Notes: generated by a model from the sequence alone, not told the origin. Counted from the stretch's first letter, positions 7,596 through 16,445 are shown. The stretch is DNA of 23,948 nt from Leptolinea sp. UBA5366 (GCA_002407845.1 DHPK01000005.1:1-23948), one strand, 5' to 3'. Made by a program: numbers and translations.

Positions 7596-8681
7596 ATGAA
7601 GCAAGATTTTTATGCAGTGATCATGGCTGGCGGCGGCGGAACGCGGCTTTGGCCGCTTTCAACGCGTGAGCATCCCAAACAAATGCTGAAGATCAACGGC
7701 GATCAAACCATGTTTCAACTGACTGTTTCACGGCTGCTTGATCTGATTCCGTATGAAAACATTTTGGTCGTCACGACGGCTGACCAGGCTGAAAAGCTCA
7801 AACTGCAGTGCCGGCAGATTCCTGATGAAAACTACCTGCTGGAACCTCTGCCAAGAGGAACTGCGAGCGTCATCGGGTTGGCGGCAATTCACCTTCTTCA
7901 CCGCTCACCGGATTCGGTCATGGTCGTTCTGCCGTCCGATCATTTCATTAAAAACGATGAATATTTCCGATCGCTGCTACAAAACGGATATCAAACCGCT
8001 CAGGACGGGCATCTGACGACCTTAGGCATTCATCCTGAATCGCCGTCAACAGGGATGGGTTACATCGAGCAAGGGGCGAAACTTGCTGCTGATTACGAAC
8101 TTTATGAAGTGACACGATTCCGGGAAAAGCCGGACAAAGAAACAGCAGCGGCTTACGTCGCTTCGGGAAAATTCTGGTGGAACTCTGGCATGTTCATCTG
8201 GCGTTCGGACAGAATAATGGAAGAAATTGCTGAATTTCTGCCGGACCTTTCCGAAAAAATAGCTGTGATCGAGCGGACAATTGGACAACCGGATTATCAG
8301 AAAATAATTGATGAAGTCTGGGAAACTATCGTGCCGGCAACGGTTGACTATGGAATTTTAGAAAAAGCATCGGATGTCGTATTTCTGCCGACACATGACC
8401 TGGGCTGGAATGACATCGGGTCATGGGAATCCGTGCTTGATGTAATTCCTTCGGATGAAAACGGGAATTTTGTCATGAATTGCAGGTATCATCCGATTGA
8501 ATCCGGCGGGACGCTTGTTTGTTCTGAAAATTCAGAGAAATTGATCGTGACAATCGGAGTTCAAGATATGGTTGTGATTGAAACTGAGAATGCGGTTTTA
8601 GTCTGTCCGCGGTCTGAAGCGCAGCGAGTTCGCGAAGTCGTGGATGCACTCAAGAAAAAAGGACTTACCGCGTATTTATAG
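7596..8681 (+). CDS. manC: Mannose-1-phosphate guanylyltransferase
   Basis: The enzyme makes GDP-mannose from mannose 1-phosphate and GTP, feeding glycan, glycolipid or compatible-solute synthesis. The nucleotidyltransferase signature MAGGGGTRLWPLSTREHPKQML is at 10-31. Further family features are PLPRGTA (83-89), VVLPSDHFI, a GMGYIEQG turn, the FREKPDKETAAAYVASGKFWWNSGMFIWR block, and GWNDIGSWESVLD near 270. The 361 residues match the short ManC type without the C-terminal isomerase domain of bifunctional AlgA/ManC. AGGAG precedes the ATG at 7596 by 6 bases; an ATG five bases earlier hits a stop at once. The gene is 8 bases upstream of topA and is probably co-transcribed with it. No other nucleotide-sugar gene is adjacent. 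Confidence 0.95.
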   Translation: MKQDFYAVIMAGGGGTRLWPLSTREHPKQMLKINGDQTMFQLTVSRLLDLIPYENILVVTTADQAEKLKLQCRQIPDENYLLEPLPRGTASVIGLAAIHLLHRSPDSVMVVLPSDHFIKNDEYFRSLLQNGYQTAQDGHLTTLGIHPESPSTGMGYIEQGAKLAADYELYEVTRFREKPDKETAAAYVASGKFWWNSGMFIWRSDRIMEEIAEFLPDLSEKIAVIERTIGQPDYQKIIDEVWETIVPATVDYGILEKASDVVFLPTHDLGWNDIGSWESVLDVIPSDENGNFVMNCRYHPIESGGTLVCSENSEKLIVTIGVQDMVVIETENAVLVCPRSEAQRVREVVDALKKKGLTAYL

Positions 8682-8689
8682 GAGAGAAT

Positions 8690-11062
8690 TTGGAAGCATA
8701 TTGCCTGAAATGTAAAACAAAAAGAGAAATCGAAAATCCGGTCGCAACATTCACTGTCAATGGTGCACCGATAACCAAAGGAACTTGCAGAGAGTGCAGC
8801 GGCAAACTCAGCCTGATGGGCAATACGCCGGCACACGCGGGATTGGAAAAACCGGAGGTGAAACCAGCAGCTAAAAAAGCAGCCCCGGCTAAATCCAGCT
8901 CCGCAAAAAAGAAGGCAAAACCCAGCGTTAAAAGAAAGACAAAAACTTCTGCCTCAGGAAAAAAATTAGTCATTGTTGAATCGCCTGCAAAAGCCAGAAC
9001 GGTTGGCAGTTTTCTTGGGAAAGATTATGTAGTCAAGGCATCGATCGGTCATGTCCGTGATTTGAAAAAATCAACGCTGTCGGTCGATGTTGAACATGAT
9101 TTTGAGCCGGAATACCGCGTGCCCAACGAAAAACGCGCACTGGTAAAGGAACTGACAGCTCTTTCAAATGATGCTCGTGAAATCTATCTGGCAACTGACC
9201 CTGATCGCGAGGGTGAAGCGATTGCCTGGCATTTGCTGGAATCTGCCCAAATCGATCCAAAGAAAACTGAGCGGGTGGTGTTTCATGAAATAACCAAACC
9301 AGCAATCAGTGAAGCGTTTGCGAATCCCCGCGAAATTAACATGGATTTGGTCGACGCGCAGCAGGCACGCCGGATTTTGGATCGGCTGGTGGGCTACAAT
9401 CTGAGCCCGCTGCTTTGGAATAAAGTTCAGCGGCGTCTGTCAGCGGGCAGAGTTCAATCGGTCGCAGTAAAACTGGTTGTAGACCGCGAACGCGAGATTG
9501 ACGCTTTCATCCCGAAAGAATATTGGACCATCACGGTTGAATTACAGCCGGAAGGCATAAAAGGGACGTTTTTATCACGGCTGGCGAAAATAGATGGAAA
9601 AGACCCGGTACTGAATAATGAAGGTCAGGTAAATCAGCATCTGTTGTCTCTGAAGGATGCGCGTTATTCGATCAGCGATATCCGGAACAAGGAACGCCGC
9701 CGCAAACCCTCCGCGCCTTTTACGACTTCCACTTTGCAGCAGGAAGCGTCCAAGCAGCTCGGCATGTCAGCAAACCGCACGATGGCGCTGGCACAACAGC
9801 TGTACGAGGGGATTGATCTGGGAGAATCTGGTTCAACGGGTTTGATCACTTATATGAGAACCGATTCAACCAACGTTTCTGAAATCGCACAGCAGGAAGC
9901 CCGGAAGTTTATTAAAGAGCGTTATGGCAGCGGTTTCATGCCGAAAAAAGCGCCTGTTTACAAGACACGTTCCCAGCGAGCTCAGGAAGCGCATGAAGCC
10001 ATTCGGCCGACGAGCGCGATGCGCACACCTGAACAGCTGAAATCATATCTTGGCAGAGATCAGCTCAGGCTCTATCAGCTGATCTGGCGGCGGTTCATCG
10101 CTTCCCAGATGGAAGATGCCTTATATGACACGATCGCAATTGACGTGATTGCGAAAGACGGTCAGGATTATCTCTTCCGATCCTCAGGTTCAAAGTTGAA
10201 ATTCCAAGGGTTCCTTGCAGTTTATGAGGAAAGTCTGGATGAGGATCTGGTGGTTGATGAGATGGAAAATACGAAATTCCCGGAAGGTCTGACGGTCGGG
10301 CAGAAACAGAAGTGCATCAGAACAATTCCAGAACAGCACTTTACCCAGCCGCCAGCGCGCTTTACTGAAGCGACACTGGTAAAAGCGTTGGAAGAAAATG
10401 GGATCGGACGTCCGTCTACCTATGCTTCAATTTTGTCAACCATTCAGGCACGCGGATACGTCGTGCGTGAATCAAAACGGCTGTTTCCGACTGAAACCGG
10501 CATGCTTGTAAATGACTTGCTGGTAAAGAGTTTTCCGAATGTTGTCAATGTCGGCTTTACATCGCAAATGGAAGGCGAATTGGATGAAGTCGCCAGCGGA
10601 GAAAAGCAATGGCGAAAAGTGATTGGCGAGTTCTACAGCGAATTTCAGCCTGCACTGGATCAGGCGGTCAAAGAGCTGCCGAAGACTAAGCCAGCGCTTG
10701 AAAAAGTTGGCAGAGCCTGTCCGGAATGCGGTATGGATTTGGTGTATCGCAATGGCAGATATGGGAGATTCATCTCCTGCAGCGGGTTCCCGAAATGCCG
10801 CTACACTGAACAAATTATCGTCAAATTAGGCGTCCCATGCCCGGAATGCGGCAAGGATCTGGTTGAGCGGCGGTCAAAAACCGGACGGGTTTTTTATGGC
10901 TGCACAGGATATCCGGAATGCCAGTTCACTTCATGGAAAAAACCAATTGCACAGAAATGCCCCAAGTGCAAAGGCATGCTGGTGGAAATCAATCGCGATA
11001 AGGTCCAGTGCCAGAGCTGTAAAACGGAATTTGAAAAATCGGAAATTGGGCAGCCAAGCTGA
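8690..11062 (+). CDS. topA: DNA topoisomerase I with N-terminal DUF5679-like zinc ribbon
   Basis: Type IA topoisomerase relaxes negative supercoils through a covalent 5'-phosphotyrosine. The 790-residue protein starts at TTG, supported by AGGAG 5 bases upstream. Residues 1-45 form an extra zinc ribbon with Cys5, Cys8, Cys33 and Cys36, resembling DUF5679. A Lys/Ala/Pro/Ser-rich linker follows at about 52-90. The Toprim domain begins KKLVIVESPAKA (91-102) and has DPDREG at 170-175. The active-site tyrosine is Tyr388 in LITYMRTDSTNVS. Three C-terminal zinc ribbons begin at about Cys677 (CPECGMDL, CPECGKDL, CPKCKGML). All catalytic elements are present, so it should be active. The extra N-terminal module is not part of classical TopA and may alter DNA or protein binding (inference). 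Confidence 0.96.
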   Translation: MEAYCLKCKTKREIENPVATFTVNGAPITKGTCRECSGKLSLMGNTPAHAGLEKPEVKPAAKKAAPAKSSSAKKKAKPSVKRKTKTSASGKKLVIVESPAKARTVGSFLGKDYVVKASIGHVRDLKKSTLSVDVEHDFEPEYRVPNEKRALVKELTALSNDAREIYLATDPDREGEAIAWHLLESAQIDPKKTERVVFHEITKPAISEAFANPREINMDLVDAQQARRILDRLVGYNLSPLLWNKVQRRLSAGRVQSVAVKLVVDREREIDAFIPKEYWTITVELQPEGIKGTFLSRLAKIDGKDPVLNNEGQVNQHLLSLKDARYSISDIRNKERRRKPSAPFTTSTLQQEASKQLGMSANRTMALAQQLYEGIDLGESGSTGLITYMRTDSTNVSEIAQQEARKFIKERYGSGFMPKKAPVYKTRSQRAQEAHEAIRPTSAMRTPEQLKSYLGRDQLRLYQLIWRRFIASQMEDALYDTIAIDVIAKDGQDYLFRSSGSKLKFQGFLAVYEESLDEDLVVDEMENTKFPEGLTVGQKQKCIRTIPEQHFTQPPARFTEATLVKALEENGIGRPSTYASILSTIQARGYVVRESKRLFPTETGMLVNDLLVKSFPNVVNVGFTSQMEGELDEVASGEKQWRKVIGEFYSEFQPALDQAVKELPKTKPALEKVGRACPECGMDLVYRNGRYGRFISCSGFPKCRYTEQIIVKLGVPCPECGKDLVERRSKTGRVFYGCTGYPECQFTSWKKPIAQKCPKCKGMLVEINRDKVQCQSCKTEFEKSEIGQPS

Positions 11063-11143
11063 GGTTCATAAGATAAAATTAGACAAGATCGCGTCGTTTA
11101 GTACAGACCATCGATCAGCTGATCAGTCATCCGGAGGATCTGA

Positions 11144-12829
11144 ATGATAGAAACGATTAAAGCATTTATAAAGAAAAGTCCGTTTTGGTCAGGGATTGTA
11201 GGCGGCTTCGTGATTTGTTTAGCCTTGGTTGGTCTGTTCAATGGATTGAGCGGTGGCGGAAAAAGCGCTTTCAAAAACGCAGAGCAGGTGATAAAAGAAG
11301 ATTATCTGCGCATGGCTGTCAGCGATTACGCTTTCACAAAAAACACAGATCGCGCGCGCTGGCGCTATAACCAGCTTGGTAAAGACGATTCAGGGCTGAT
11401 GAATCTGCTCAAGAAGGATAATCTGTCTGATCCGCTTGCAATCCTTCAATTCTCGCAGACAGTCGGCGATACAACCCTCATTATGAATCCAGCGATGGCT
11501 GAACAGATCAGTCAGGCTCAGGCGTCCCCTTCCGATGTTGAAAAATCATCATCAGGCGGAATTCCGGTTGTCGGCAAGATCATCCTCTTGCTGTTGATCA
11601 TGATTCTGCTCGGCGCTGCCGCTGTTTTCCTGATGTCAGAAAAGAGTAAACCGGTTAAAAACGCTATCAGCGGGTTGTTTGGAAAATTAAAGAAGGCGAA
11701 ACCATCCAGCTGGCAAGTGAAGCGCGATGAAAGTTTTGACCTTGGAAAACTTGTGCGCCGGTACCCGGAAGGATCAAGCGCGTCAGACAGCAGTAAAAAT
11801 GCAGCTTTAGATTCGGATTTGATGATTGAAAGAGAATTTGTACTTTCAGATGGCTGGGATGACCCAGACGAGCCTTCGCTGATCGAGGAATCCGTACAAT
11901 TTGGCAAAACCGCAGATGCTTCAGAAATGCCTGAGGCTTATGCATCGGTGCCGCTTGAATTGACCGAGGCATCTGATGAAGCTGAAGATGTGCTGTCAGC
12001 GGATGAGATTTCTTTGGATGAACTTGAGGCGCTAGAAGAGGCTGGCGCAAAGGATGAAGGCGCTGTTCCTGATGAAGCAAATAATGCCGCTGAAGCCCTT
12101 GAAATCGGAGAAGTAAATTCAGCAGAAGACGATCAGGATGCATTATTTTCGGATGAGCAGGAAGACCTTGACGATCTTGGAATCGATTTTGATGATGCAG
12201 ACGATGAGCTTTTCGACGAATACGGCGCGGATGATTCGCTGAAGGCGGACGAGATCACCCCAATCGTCCCGACTGTGCCGGTCATTCCGTTGACCGAAGC
12301 GGATTTGGAAACTGTCTCTGAATCGGCGGATGCGATTAAGGTCGATGTGGATGAAAATGAGCTGGTCGCATTGAGCAAGAAAAATGAGAAGATCAAAAAT
12401 ACAGAACCGCTGATCCATTACCAGACAGTTTACAAATTAGGCGATGACTTTTTTGATGAAACATTTTCGCTTGATGACGCAGATGATAAGTTCATTGGGG
12501 AGTGCGGGATCGGGATAGCCGAAACGATTAACAACACTGAACCAAGAGCTGTGACCGCTTTTGAAATCTGGCTGTTTGATCGAGATGATGTACAAACGCC
12601 GACCCATTTCTTGCTGAGTGATTTTGCCTTTTCTAACGCAGAGATGCTCGAAAGACTCAAGAATAAAGGCCGATTTGACTTAATTGAAGCGAATCGGGAA
12701 TACGAAGTTCTCGCACAGAGCTTGAAAATGATCGTGACTGTGAAAGAAATCGATTATGGAGCAGAGGGCAGCAACCGCAAGAGTTATTTCAATAAGGTGA
12801 CGTTCGATGTGCGGGTCTGGCAGATTTAA
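11144..12829 (+). CDS. Unrecognised two-TM membrane protein with acidic linker
   Basis: The family was not recognised. The 561-residue protein has a short N-terminal tail and TM1 at about 15-33. A roughly 105-residue segment follows, with a helical stretch (DYLRMAVSDYAFTKNTDRARWRYNQL, 53-78) that looks TPR-like. TM2 lies at about 142-164, then a basic patch (168-194) that places the remainder in the cytoplasm. Residues about 225-410 are very rich in Asp, Glu and Ala and probably disordered. A compact C-terminal domain at about 420-561 has many aromatic residues and ends in VTFDVRVWQI. GGAGG lies 8 bases before the ATG. It is 81 bases after topA with no terminator between them, and is probably the last gene of manC-topA. 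A scaffold or adaptor role is only a guess. Confidence 0.85.
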   Translation: MIETIKAFIKKSPFWSGIVGGFVICLALVGLFNGLSGGGKSAFKNAEQVIKEDYLRMAVSDYAFTKNTDRARWRYNQLGKDDSGLMNLLKKDNLSDPLAILQFSQTVGDTTLIMNPAMAEQISQAQASPSDVEKSSSGGIPVVGKIILLLLIMILLGAAAVFLMSEKSKPVKNAISGLFGKLKKAKPSSWQVKRDESFDLGKLVRRYPEGSSASDSSKNAALDSDLMIEREFVLSDGWDDPDEPSLIEESVQFGKTADASEMPEAYASVPLELTEASDEAEDVLSADEISLDELEALEEAGAKDEGAVPDEANNAAEALEIGEVNSAEDDQDALFSDEQEDLDDLGIDFDDADDELFDEYGADDSLKADEITPIVPTVPVIPLTEADLETVSESADAIKVDVDENELVALSKKNEKIKNTEPLIHYQTVYKLGDDFFDETFSLDDADDKFIGECGIGIAETINNTEPRAVTAFEIWLFDRDDVQTPTHFLLSDFAFSNAEMLERLKNKGRFDLIEANREYEVLAQSLKMIVTVKEIDYGAEGSNRKSYFNKVTFDVRVWQI

Positions 12830-12857
12830 CATTTGAAAAAATTAACCTAAGTGTGGT

Positions 12858-12889
12858 GAGGCTGTTCTTTTGGGATCAGCCTCTTTTTT
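12858..12889 (+). terminator. Rho-independent terminator of the manC-topA operon
   Basis: A perfect 7-bp stem, GAGGCTG (12858-12864) and CAGCCTC (12877-12883), encloses a 12-base loop and is followed by six T. It lies 28 bases after the stop at 12829 and faces the greA terminator on the other strand. Confidence 0.9.
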
Positions 12890-12990
12890 ATTACAAATTC
12901 GAGATTTAAAAAATAAATATATTGAGAAGATAATTGTTTGAAAATCCTAATAATGTCGCCTAATTAGGAAAGATAAACCGCTTTCAAATG

Positions 12991-13024
12991 AAGAAAAAAG
13001 CTTCCAAATTGAAATGGAAGCCTT
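12991..13024 (-). terminator. Rho-independent terminator of greA
   Basis: On the minus strand, AAGGCTTCC pairs with GGAAGCTT around a 10-base loop (one G-U pair) and runs into TTTTTTCTT. It lies about 40 bases after the greA stop and closes the minus-strand operon. The gap 12830-13064 between the two convergent genes holds only these terminators and one further inverted repeat. Confidence 0.85.
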
Positions 13025-13064
13025 GAATTTGGTCAGGAAATGCCGCTCCGCAGAGCAATGCGTT

Positions 13065-13532
13065 TTATTTGATTTCGAGAATTTTAAACTCAATTTTGCC
13101 ATTGGGCGTCTCGGCAACAACTTTATCTTTCACTTTCCGCTGGTAAAGCGCAGATCCGATCGGCGACTCATAAGAAATTTTTCCTTTGGTGGGATCCGCT
13201 TCCTGAGGACCGACAATCTGATAAACTTCCGGTTCGAAATCGTCCTCCTGAATCGTTACGAAGGAACCAATATTGACGATGCCCTTCTTATGAACCAGCT
13301 CTTCGATGATCTTCACATTGGAGAGCACCGTTTCAAGTTCCATAATGCGCCCCTCAACAAAGGATTGATCCTCCTTGGCAGCGGAATAATCAGCGTTTTC
13401 TGACAAATCGCCTTGCTCAATTGCAAAACGCAGCCGTTTTGCAATTTCTTCCCTGCGGGTGCCTTTCAAGAATTCAAGTTCTTCTTTTAATTTTGCAGCG
13501 CCTTCAGCTGTCAAATAAGTTGTGTCTTTCAT
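13065..13532 (-). CDS. greA: Transcription elongation factor GreA
   Basis: GreA enters the RNA polymerase secondary channel and stimulates cleavage of backtracked RNA. The 155-residue protein has the N-terminal coiled-coil hairpin with the acidic tip GDLSENADYSAAKEDQ (41-56; Asp42 and Glu45 are the expected catalytic-site residues). Its C-terminal globular domain contains GSFVTI, YQIVGPQEADPTKGKISYESPIGSAL and KIEFKILEI. Length is normal. AAAGGA lies 9 bases upstream of the ATG. The gene starts 17 bases after the dGTPase-like gene stops, so it probably shares that transcript, although GreA usually has other neighbours. Confidence 0.97.
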   Translation of the reverse strand: MKDTTYLTAEGAAKLKEELEFLKGTRREEIAKRLRFAIEQGDLSENADYSAAKEDQSFVEGRIMELETVLSNVKIIEELVHKKGIVNIGSFVTIQEDDFEPEVYQIVGPQEADPTKGKISYESPIGSALYQRKVKDKVVAETPNGKIEFKILEIK

Positions 13533-13549
13533 TTCATATTTCCTTTCAG

Positions 13550-14704
13550 TTACGGCAGCAGAGACGGTTCGAAAAGCTTTTGATACTGTTCGATTGCGTA
13601 TCGATCCGTCATCCCTGCGATGTAGTCACAAATAGTGATGTCAGTGCCGCGTTCTTCGATCGAGCTTTGAATATGTTTGGGTAAAAGTGTTGGCTCCTTT
13701 CGGAAAGCCTCGAACAATCTGGTAATGATCATATTCGCTTTCGAGCTCATCCGAACGACACGATAATGGCGGTATAAATTCGAAAAGAGGAAATCTTTCA
13801 ATTCCCGGTTTTGAATCAGCCAGGATTCGCTGTTCCCCACAACATTATAAGGCAGACGCTGCAACTCGTCCACTGATTGAACCTTTGCATTTAATAATTT
13901 TTCCTGCGTCGTATAAAATGCATCTGTAACAACCTGGTTGATTAACGCTCTTGAAAATCGATGACGATCCAAATCGGTCAATTTTGGACCAATCCAATTT
14001 AATTCATCGGCTAAAGTCTTCCAAATCAGCAAATCTTCGCACATATCAACCGTTATCAGACCGGATCTCAGTCCGTCATCAAGGTCATGGGCAGAATAGG
14101 CTGCCTCATCTGCGATATTGGCGATTTGGGCTTCAAGATGACCGCGCAGATCAGGGTTGAAATCTTTGATATCGGTGTAGTCATATTCAGTTTCGTGTTT
14201 GGCAATGCCTTCCAGCGTTTCATAGCACAGATTCAGCCCGTCAAAGCCGGTGTAGCGCTTTTCCAGTTTGGTCACAATTCGAAGCGTTTGATGGTTGTGA
14301 TTGAATGATCCGGAATCGATCATCAGTCTTGCCAAGGTTGCCTCTCCGGAATGACCGAAAGGTGGATGTCCCATATCGTGCGCCAGACAGATCGCTTCAA
14401 CCAAATCCTCATTCGCACCCAATGCGCGGGCAAGTGTGCGTCCGATTTGGGCAACTTCGAGCGTGTGTGTCAGCCGTGTCCGATAGTAGTCTCCCTCATC
14501 GTTAATAAACACCTGGGTTTTATATTCAAGTCTGCGAAAGGCAGTCGTATGGATAATGCGGTCCTTGTCCCGCTGAAAACAGGTGCGAAAGGCATGTTCC
14601 TCCTCCGGATATTTGCGGCCTTTGCTGTCATTCGCGCGAATGCCAAACGGAGCGATCGAAATCTCATCCTTTCGGAGCGTGTTAATTGCGGAAGCGTAGT
14701 TCAT
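13550..14704 (-). CDS. dgt: dGTPase-like HD-domain triphosphohydrolase
   Basis: The protein is a dNTP triphosphohydrolase of the Dgt family (type 2 'dGTPase-like'), which cleaves dNTPs to deoxynucleoside and triphosphate and helps balance nucleotide pools. The 384 residues carry the family start FRTCFQRDKDRIIHTTAFRRLEYKTQVF (39-66). The metal ligands fit an HD fold: RTRLTH with His80, LAHDMGHPPFGHSGE with His109-Asp110, and a late Asp in YSAHDLDDGL. GAGG precedes the ATG. It lies 32 bases after the isopentenyl phosphate kinase gene and 17 bases before greA on the same strand. The preferred nucleotide cannot be told from sequence. Confidence 0.93.
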   Translation of the reverse strand: MNYASAINTLRKDEISIAPFGIRANDSKGRKYPEEEHAFRTCFQRDKDRIIHTTAFRRLEYKTQVFINDEGDYYRTRLTHTLEVAQIGRTLARALGANEDLVEAICLAHDMGHPPFGHSGEATLARLMIDSGSFNHNHQTLRIVTKLEKRYTGFDGLNLCYETLEGIAKHETEYDYTDIKDFNPDLRGHLEAQIANIADEAAYSAHDLDDGLRSGLITVDMCEDLLIWKTLADELNWIGPKLTDLDRHRFSRALINQVVTDAFYTTQEKLLNAKVQSVDELQRLPYNVVGNSESWLIQNRELKDFLFSNLYRHYRVVRMSSKANMIITRLFEAFRKEPTLLPKHIQSSIEERGTDITICDYIAGMTDRYAIEQYQKLFEPSLLP

Positions 14705-14736
14705 TTTTCCTCAAATCTGCGGGCAGCGTTCTTTTA

Positions 14737-15552
14737 TTACAGCCAAAGTTTTGTTCCCGGACAGGTTCCTGTCAGAGATTGATAGATGTTTTCCGGAATA
14801 TTGCCGGAGAAAATGTGTGCTTCGCTGATCAGACCAGACTGCAGCAATGCTGCCATCAGCTGAACTTTGGAAAACATCCCGCCTGTCACATCCGGAAATT
14901 CGGATGCCTGAATAAATTCTACATTCTTTTTATTGATATTGCGAATATTTAATTCACGAATCAACGTCTGATTTTTAGGGTAGTCCTGCCAAATTCCTTC
15001 CTCGCGCCCAGCCAGCAGGATGCGAACAGCTGCGCCGGCTTTGCTGGCATCGCCGGCATCGCGGGCGAGATCGGTGAACAAATCTTCAGTGGAAAGGATT
15101 GTGCCACCAAGTTGGTCATCGAAAACGGTGTCCCCATAAACCAGCGGAATTAATCCATTTTGAAGACAGTCGAAAATCGGCTTTTTGTCCCAGTGAACGA
15201 TCGTCCGATTGGACACTTGGACTGCGCTTAAGGGTGAAAAACTGATCACAGGCAGTCCGCAGCTGCGCAGCAGCGCAGTGACAGACCGGTTCAAATCAGC
15301 TGCTTCCGCACTCACCTCAGCGAAGCCCTGCCAGCCGGCGGCTGTAAAGACTCCCTCCCTTGTTTGATATCTCTTCGCGGGAATGTGCCCGAATGACCCG
15401 GACCCATGCCCGATGATCAACTTCAAGTTTGGATCATCGGAAAGAGCACGCTTGATCTCTGACCCGATGGATAGGATTGTTTCCGGGCGGAGCGTGTGTG
15501 CCTGGTCTTTCTCAGTGATCAGCGAACCGCCTAATTTCAGCAGCGTGATCAT
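14737..15552 (-). CDS. Isopentenyl phosphate kinase
   Basis: The enzyme phosphorylates isopentenyl phosphate to isopentenyl diphosphate with ATP, the last step of the archaeal-type alternative mevalonate pathway. It belongs to the amino-acid kinase fold. MITLLKLGGSLITEKD (1-16) holds the glycine loop and catalytic Lys6. GHGSGSFGH (48-56) has the glycine turn and the His typical of isopentenyl phosphate kinases rather than glutamate or uridylate kinases. VSNRTIVHWD and PLVYGDTVFD follow, then STEDLFTDLA and a late DVTGGMFSKVQLM segment. The 271 residues are a normal length. The ATG overlaps the mevalonate kinase stop (ATGA), so the two kinases are translationally coupled, which strengthens the assignment. 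Confidence 0.93.
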   Translation of the reverse strand: MITLLKLGGSLITEKDQAHTLRPETILSIGSEIKRALSDDPNLKLIIGHGSGSFGHIPAKRYQTREGVFTAAGWQGFAEVSAEAADLNRSVTALLRSCGLPVISFSPLSAVQVSNRTIVHWDKKPIFDCLQNGLIPLVYGDTVFDDQLGGTILSTEDLFTDLARDAGDASKAGAAVRILLAGREEGIWQDYPKNQTLIRELNIRNINKKNVEFIQASEFPDVTGGMFSKVQLMAALLQSGLISEAHIFSGNIPENIYQSLTGTCPGTKLWL

Positions 15553-16445
15553 GTCAGTACCTCCCAGCCTGCGCGCTGCAGTTTATCGCGCAGCGCTGTC
15601 ATTTCCTTTTGGTTTTCCGCCAGAATGATCACATTCCCGCCGCGGCCAGCGCCGGTCAGTTTTGCACCCAGCGCGCCTTGTTCCATGGCAAATTCGCAGA
15701 TATCTTCGATTCTTTCTGAAGAGACGGTCAAATCCCGCAGCAACAGCTGATTTCGGTTCATCAAGCTACCAATCTGCGGCAGGTCGCCAGACGCGAGGGC
15801 GATGCGGCTCTGTTCCACCAGCGATCCGATCGCTTCAATTGTTGGAGCAAGTTTCGCAGCATTACGGCGGACATCAGCGACAACTTCAACTGTGCGGCTC
15901 TGTTCGCCTGAATTGACGATCAACAGCGGCAATTCTTCAGGCAAATCGAGAATTTCAAGAGATTTCCCTTTAATGTAAAACACTGGTTTCGCATAGGTGA
16001 TCACAGTGTTGTCCAATCCGGAGGGATCCCCGTGATACAGCTTTTCTATTTCAAAAGCGATCTCGGACACTTCCCGGTCACTGAGCATTTGGTCTACTGC
16101 CGCTGCCAGTGTGCGGATGATTGCGACTGAGCTGGACGCACCGGAACCAAGACCTGCGGCAAGCGGGATGTTGGATTCAATCTTCAAGATGCCGCTGGGC
16201 AAATTTTGGAGTCCAAAACGGTCCATCAGGATTAATAAAAGCAGTCGCAACGGATGATCCGATTCGAGTTCTTCGAAGCGGGCATCCAGATTGATTTTAG
16301 GCGATTGAACGCGAAAAGATCCGGAATCGTCTCGAGAAAAGGTCGAAGCGGTTCGCAGCGCATGAACCGGAATCGCGATGCCTGGCTTCCCGTAGACAAC
16401 TGCATGTTCGCCAAAAAGGATTGTTTTTGCCGGAGCGTCAGCCAT
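15549..16445 (-). CDS. mvk: Mevalonate kinase
   Basis: The enzyme makes 5-phosphomevalonate from mevalonate and ATP. It is a GHMP kinase: APAKTILFGEHAVVYGKPGIAIPV (4-27) is the mevalonate-kinase opening motif, PLAAGLGSGASSS (94-106) the ATP loop, DPSGLDN (140-146) holds the catalytic Asp, and GAKLTGAGRGG (260-270) is the C-terminal glycine motif. The 298 residues fit the family. Its ATG lies 2 bases beyond the upstream prenyltransferase stop, and its own stop overlaps the next gene. No HMG-CoA synthase or reductase, phosphomevalonate kinase or decarboxylase is in the window, so the rest of the pathway must be encoded elsewhere. Confidence 0.95.
   Translation of the reverse strand: MADAPAKTILFGEHAVVYGKPGIAIPVHALRTASTFSRDDSGSFRVQSPKINLDARFEELESDHPLRLLLLILMDRFGLQNLPSGILKIESNIPLAAGLGSGASSSVAIIRTLAAAVDQMLSDREVSEIAFEIEKLYHGDPSGLDNTVITYAKPVFYIKGKSLEILDLPEELPLLIVNSGEQSRTVEVVADVRRNAAKLAPTIEAIGSLVEQSRIALASGDLPQIGSLMNRNQLLLRDLTVSSERIEDICEFAMEQGALGAKLTGAGRGGNVIILAENQKEMTALRDKLQRAGWEVLT

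Noticed and set aside
12133..12418. Minus-strand open frames inside the acidic protein gene
   Set aside because: They are Ser- and Arg-rich mirror images of the Asp/Glu-coding segment and lack ribosome sites.
14305..14952. Plus-strand open frames over the dGTPase-like and kinase genes
   Set aside because: They lie antisense to strongly supported genes and show no family motif or ribosome site.
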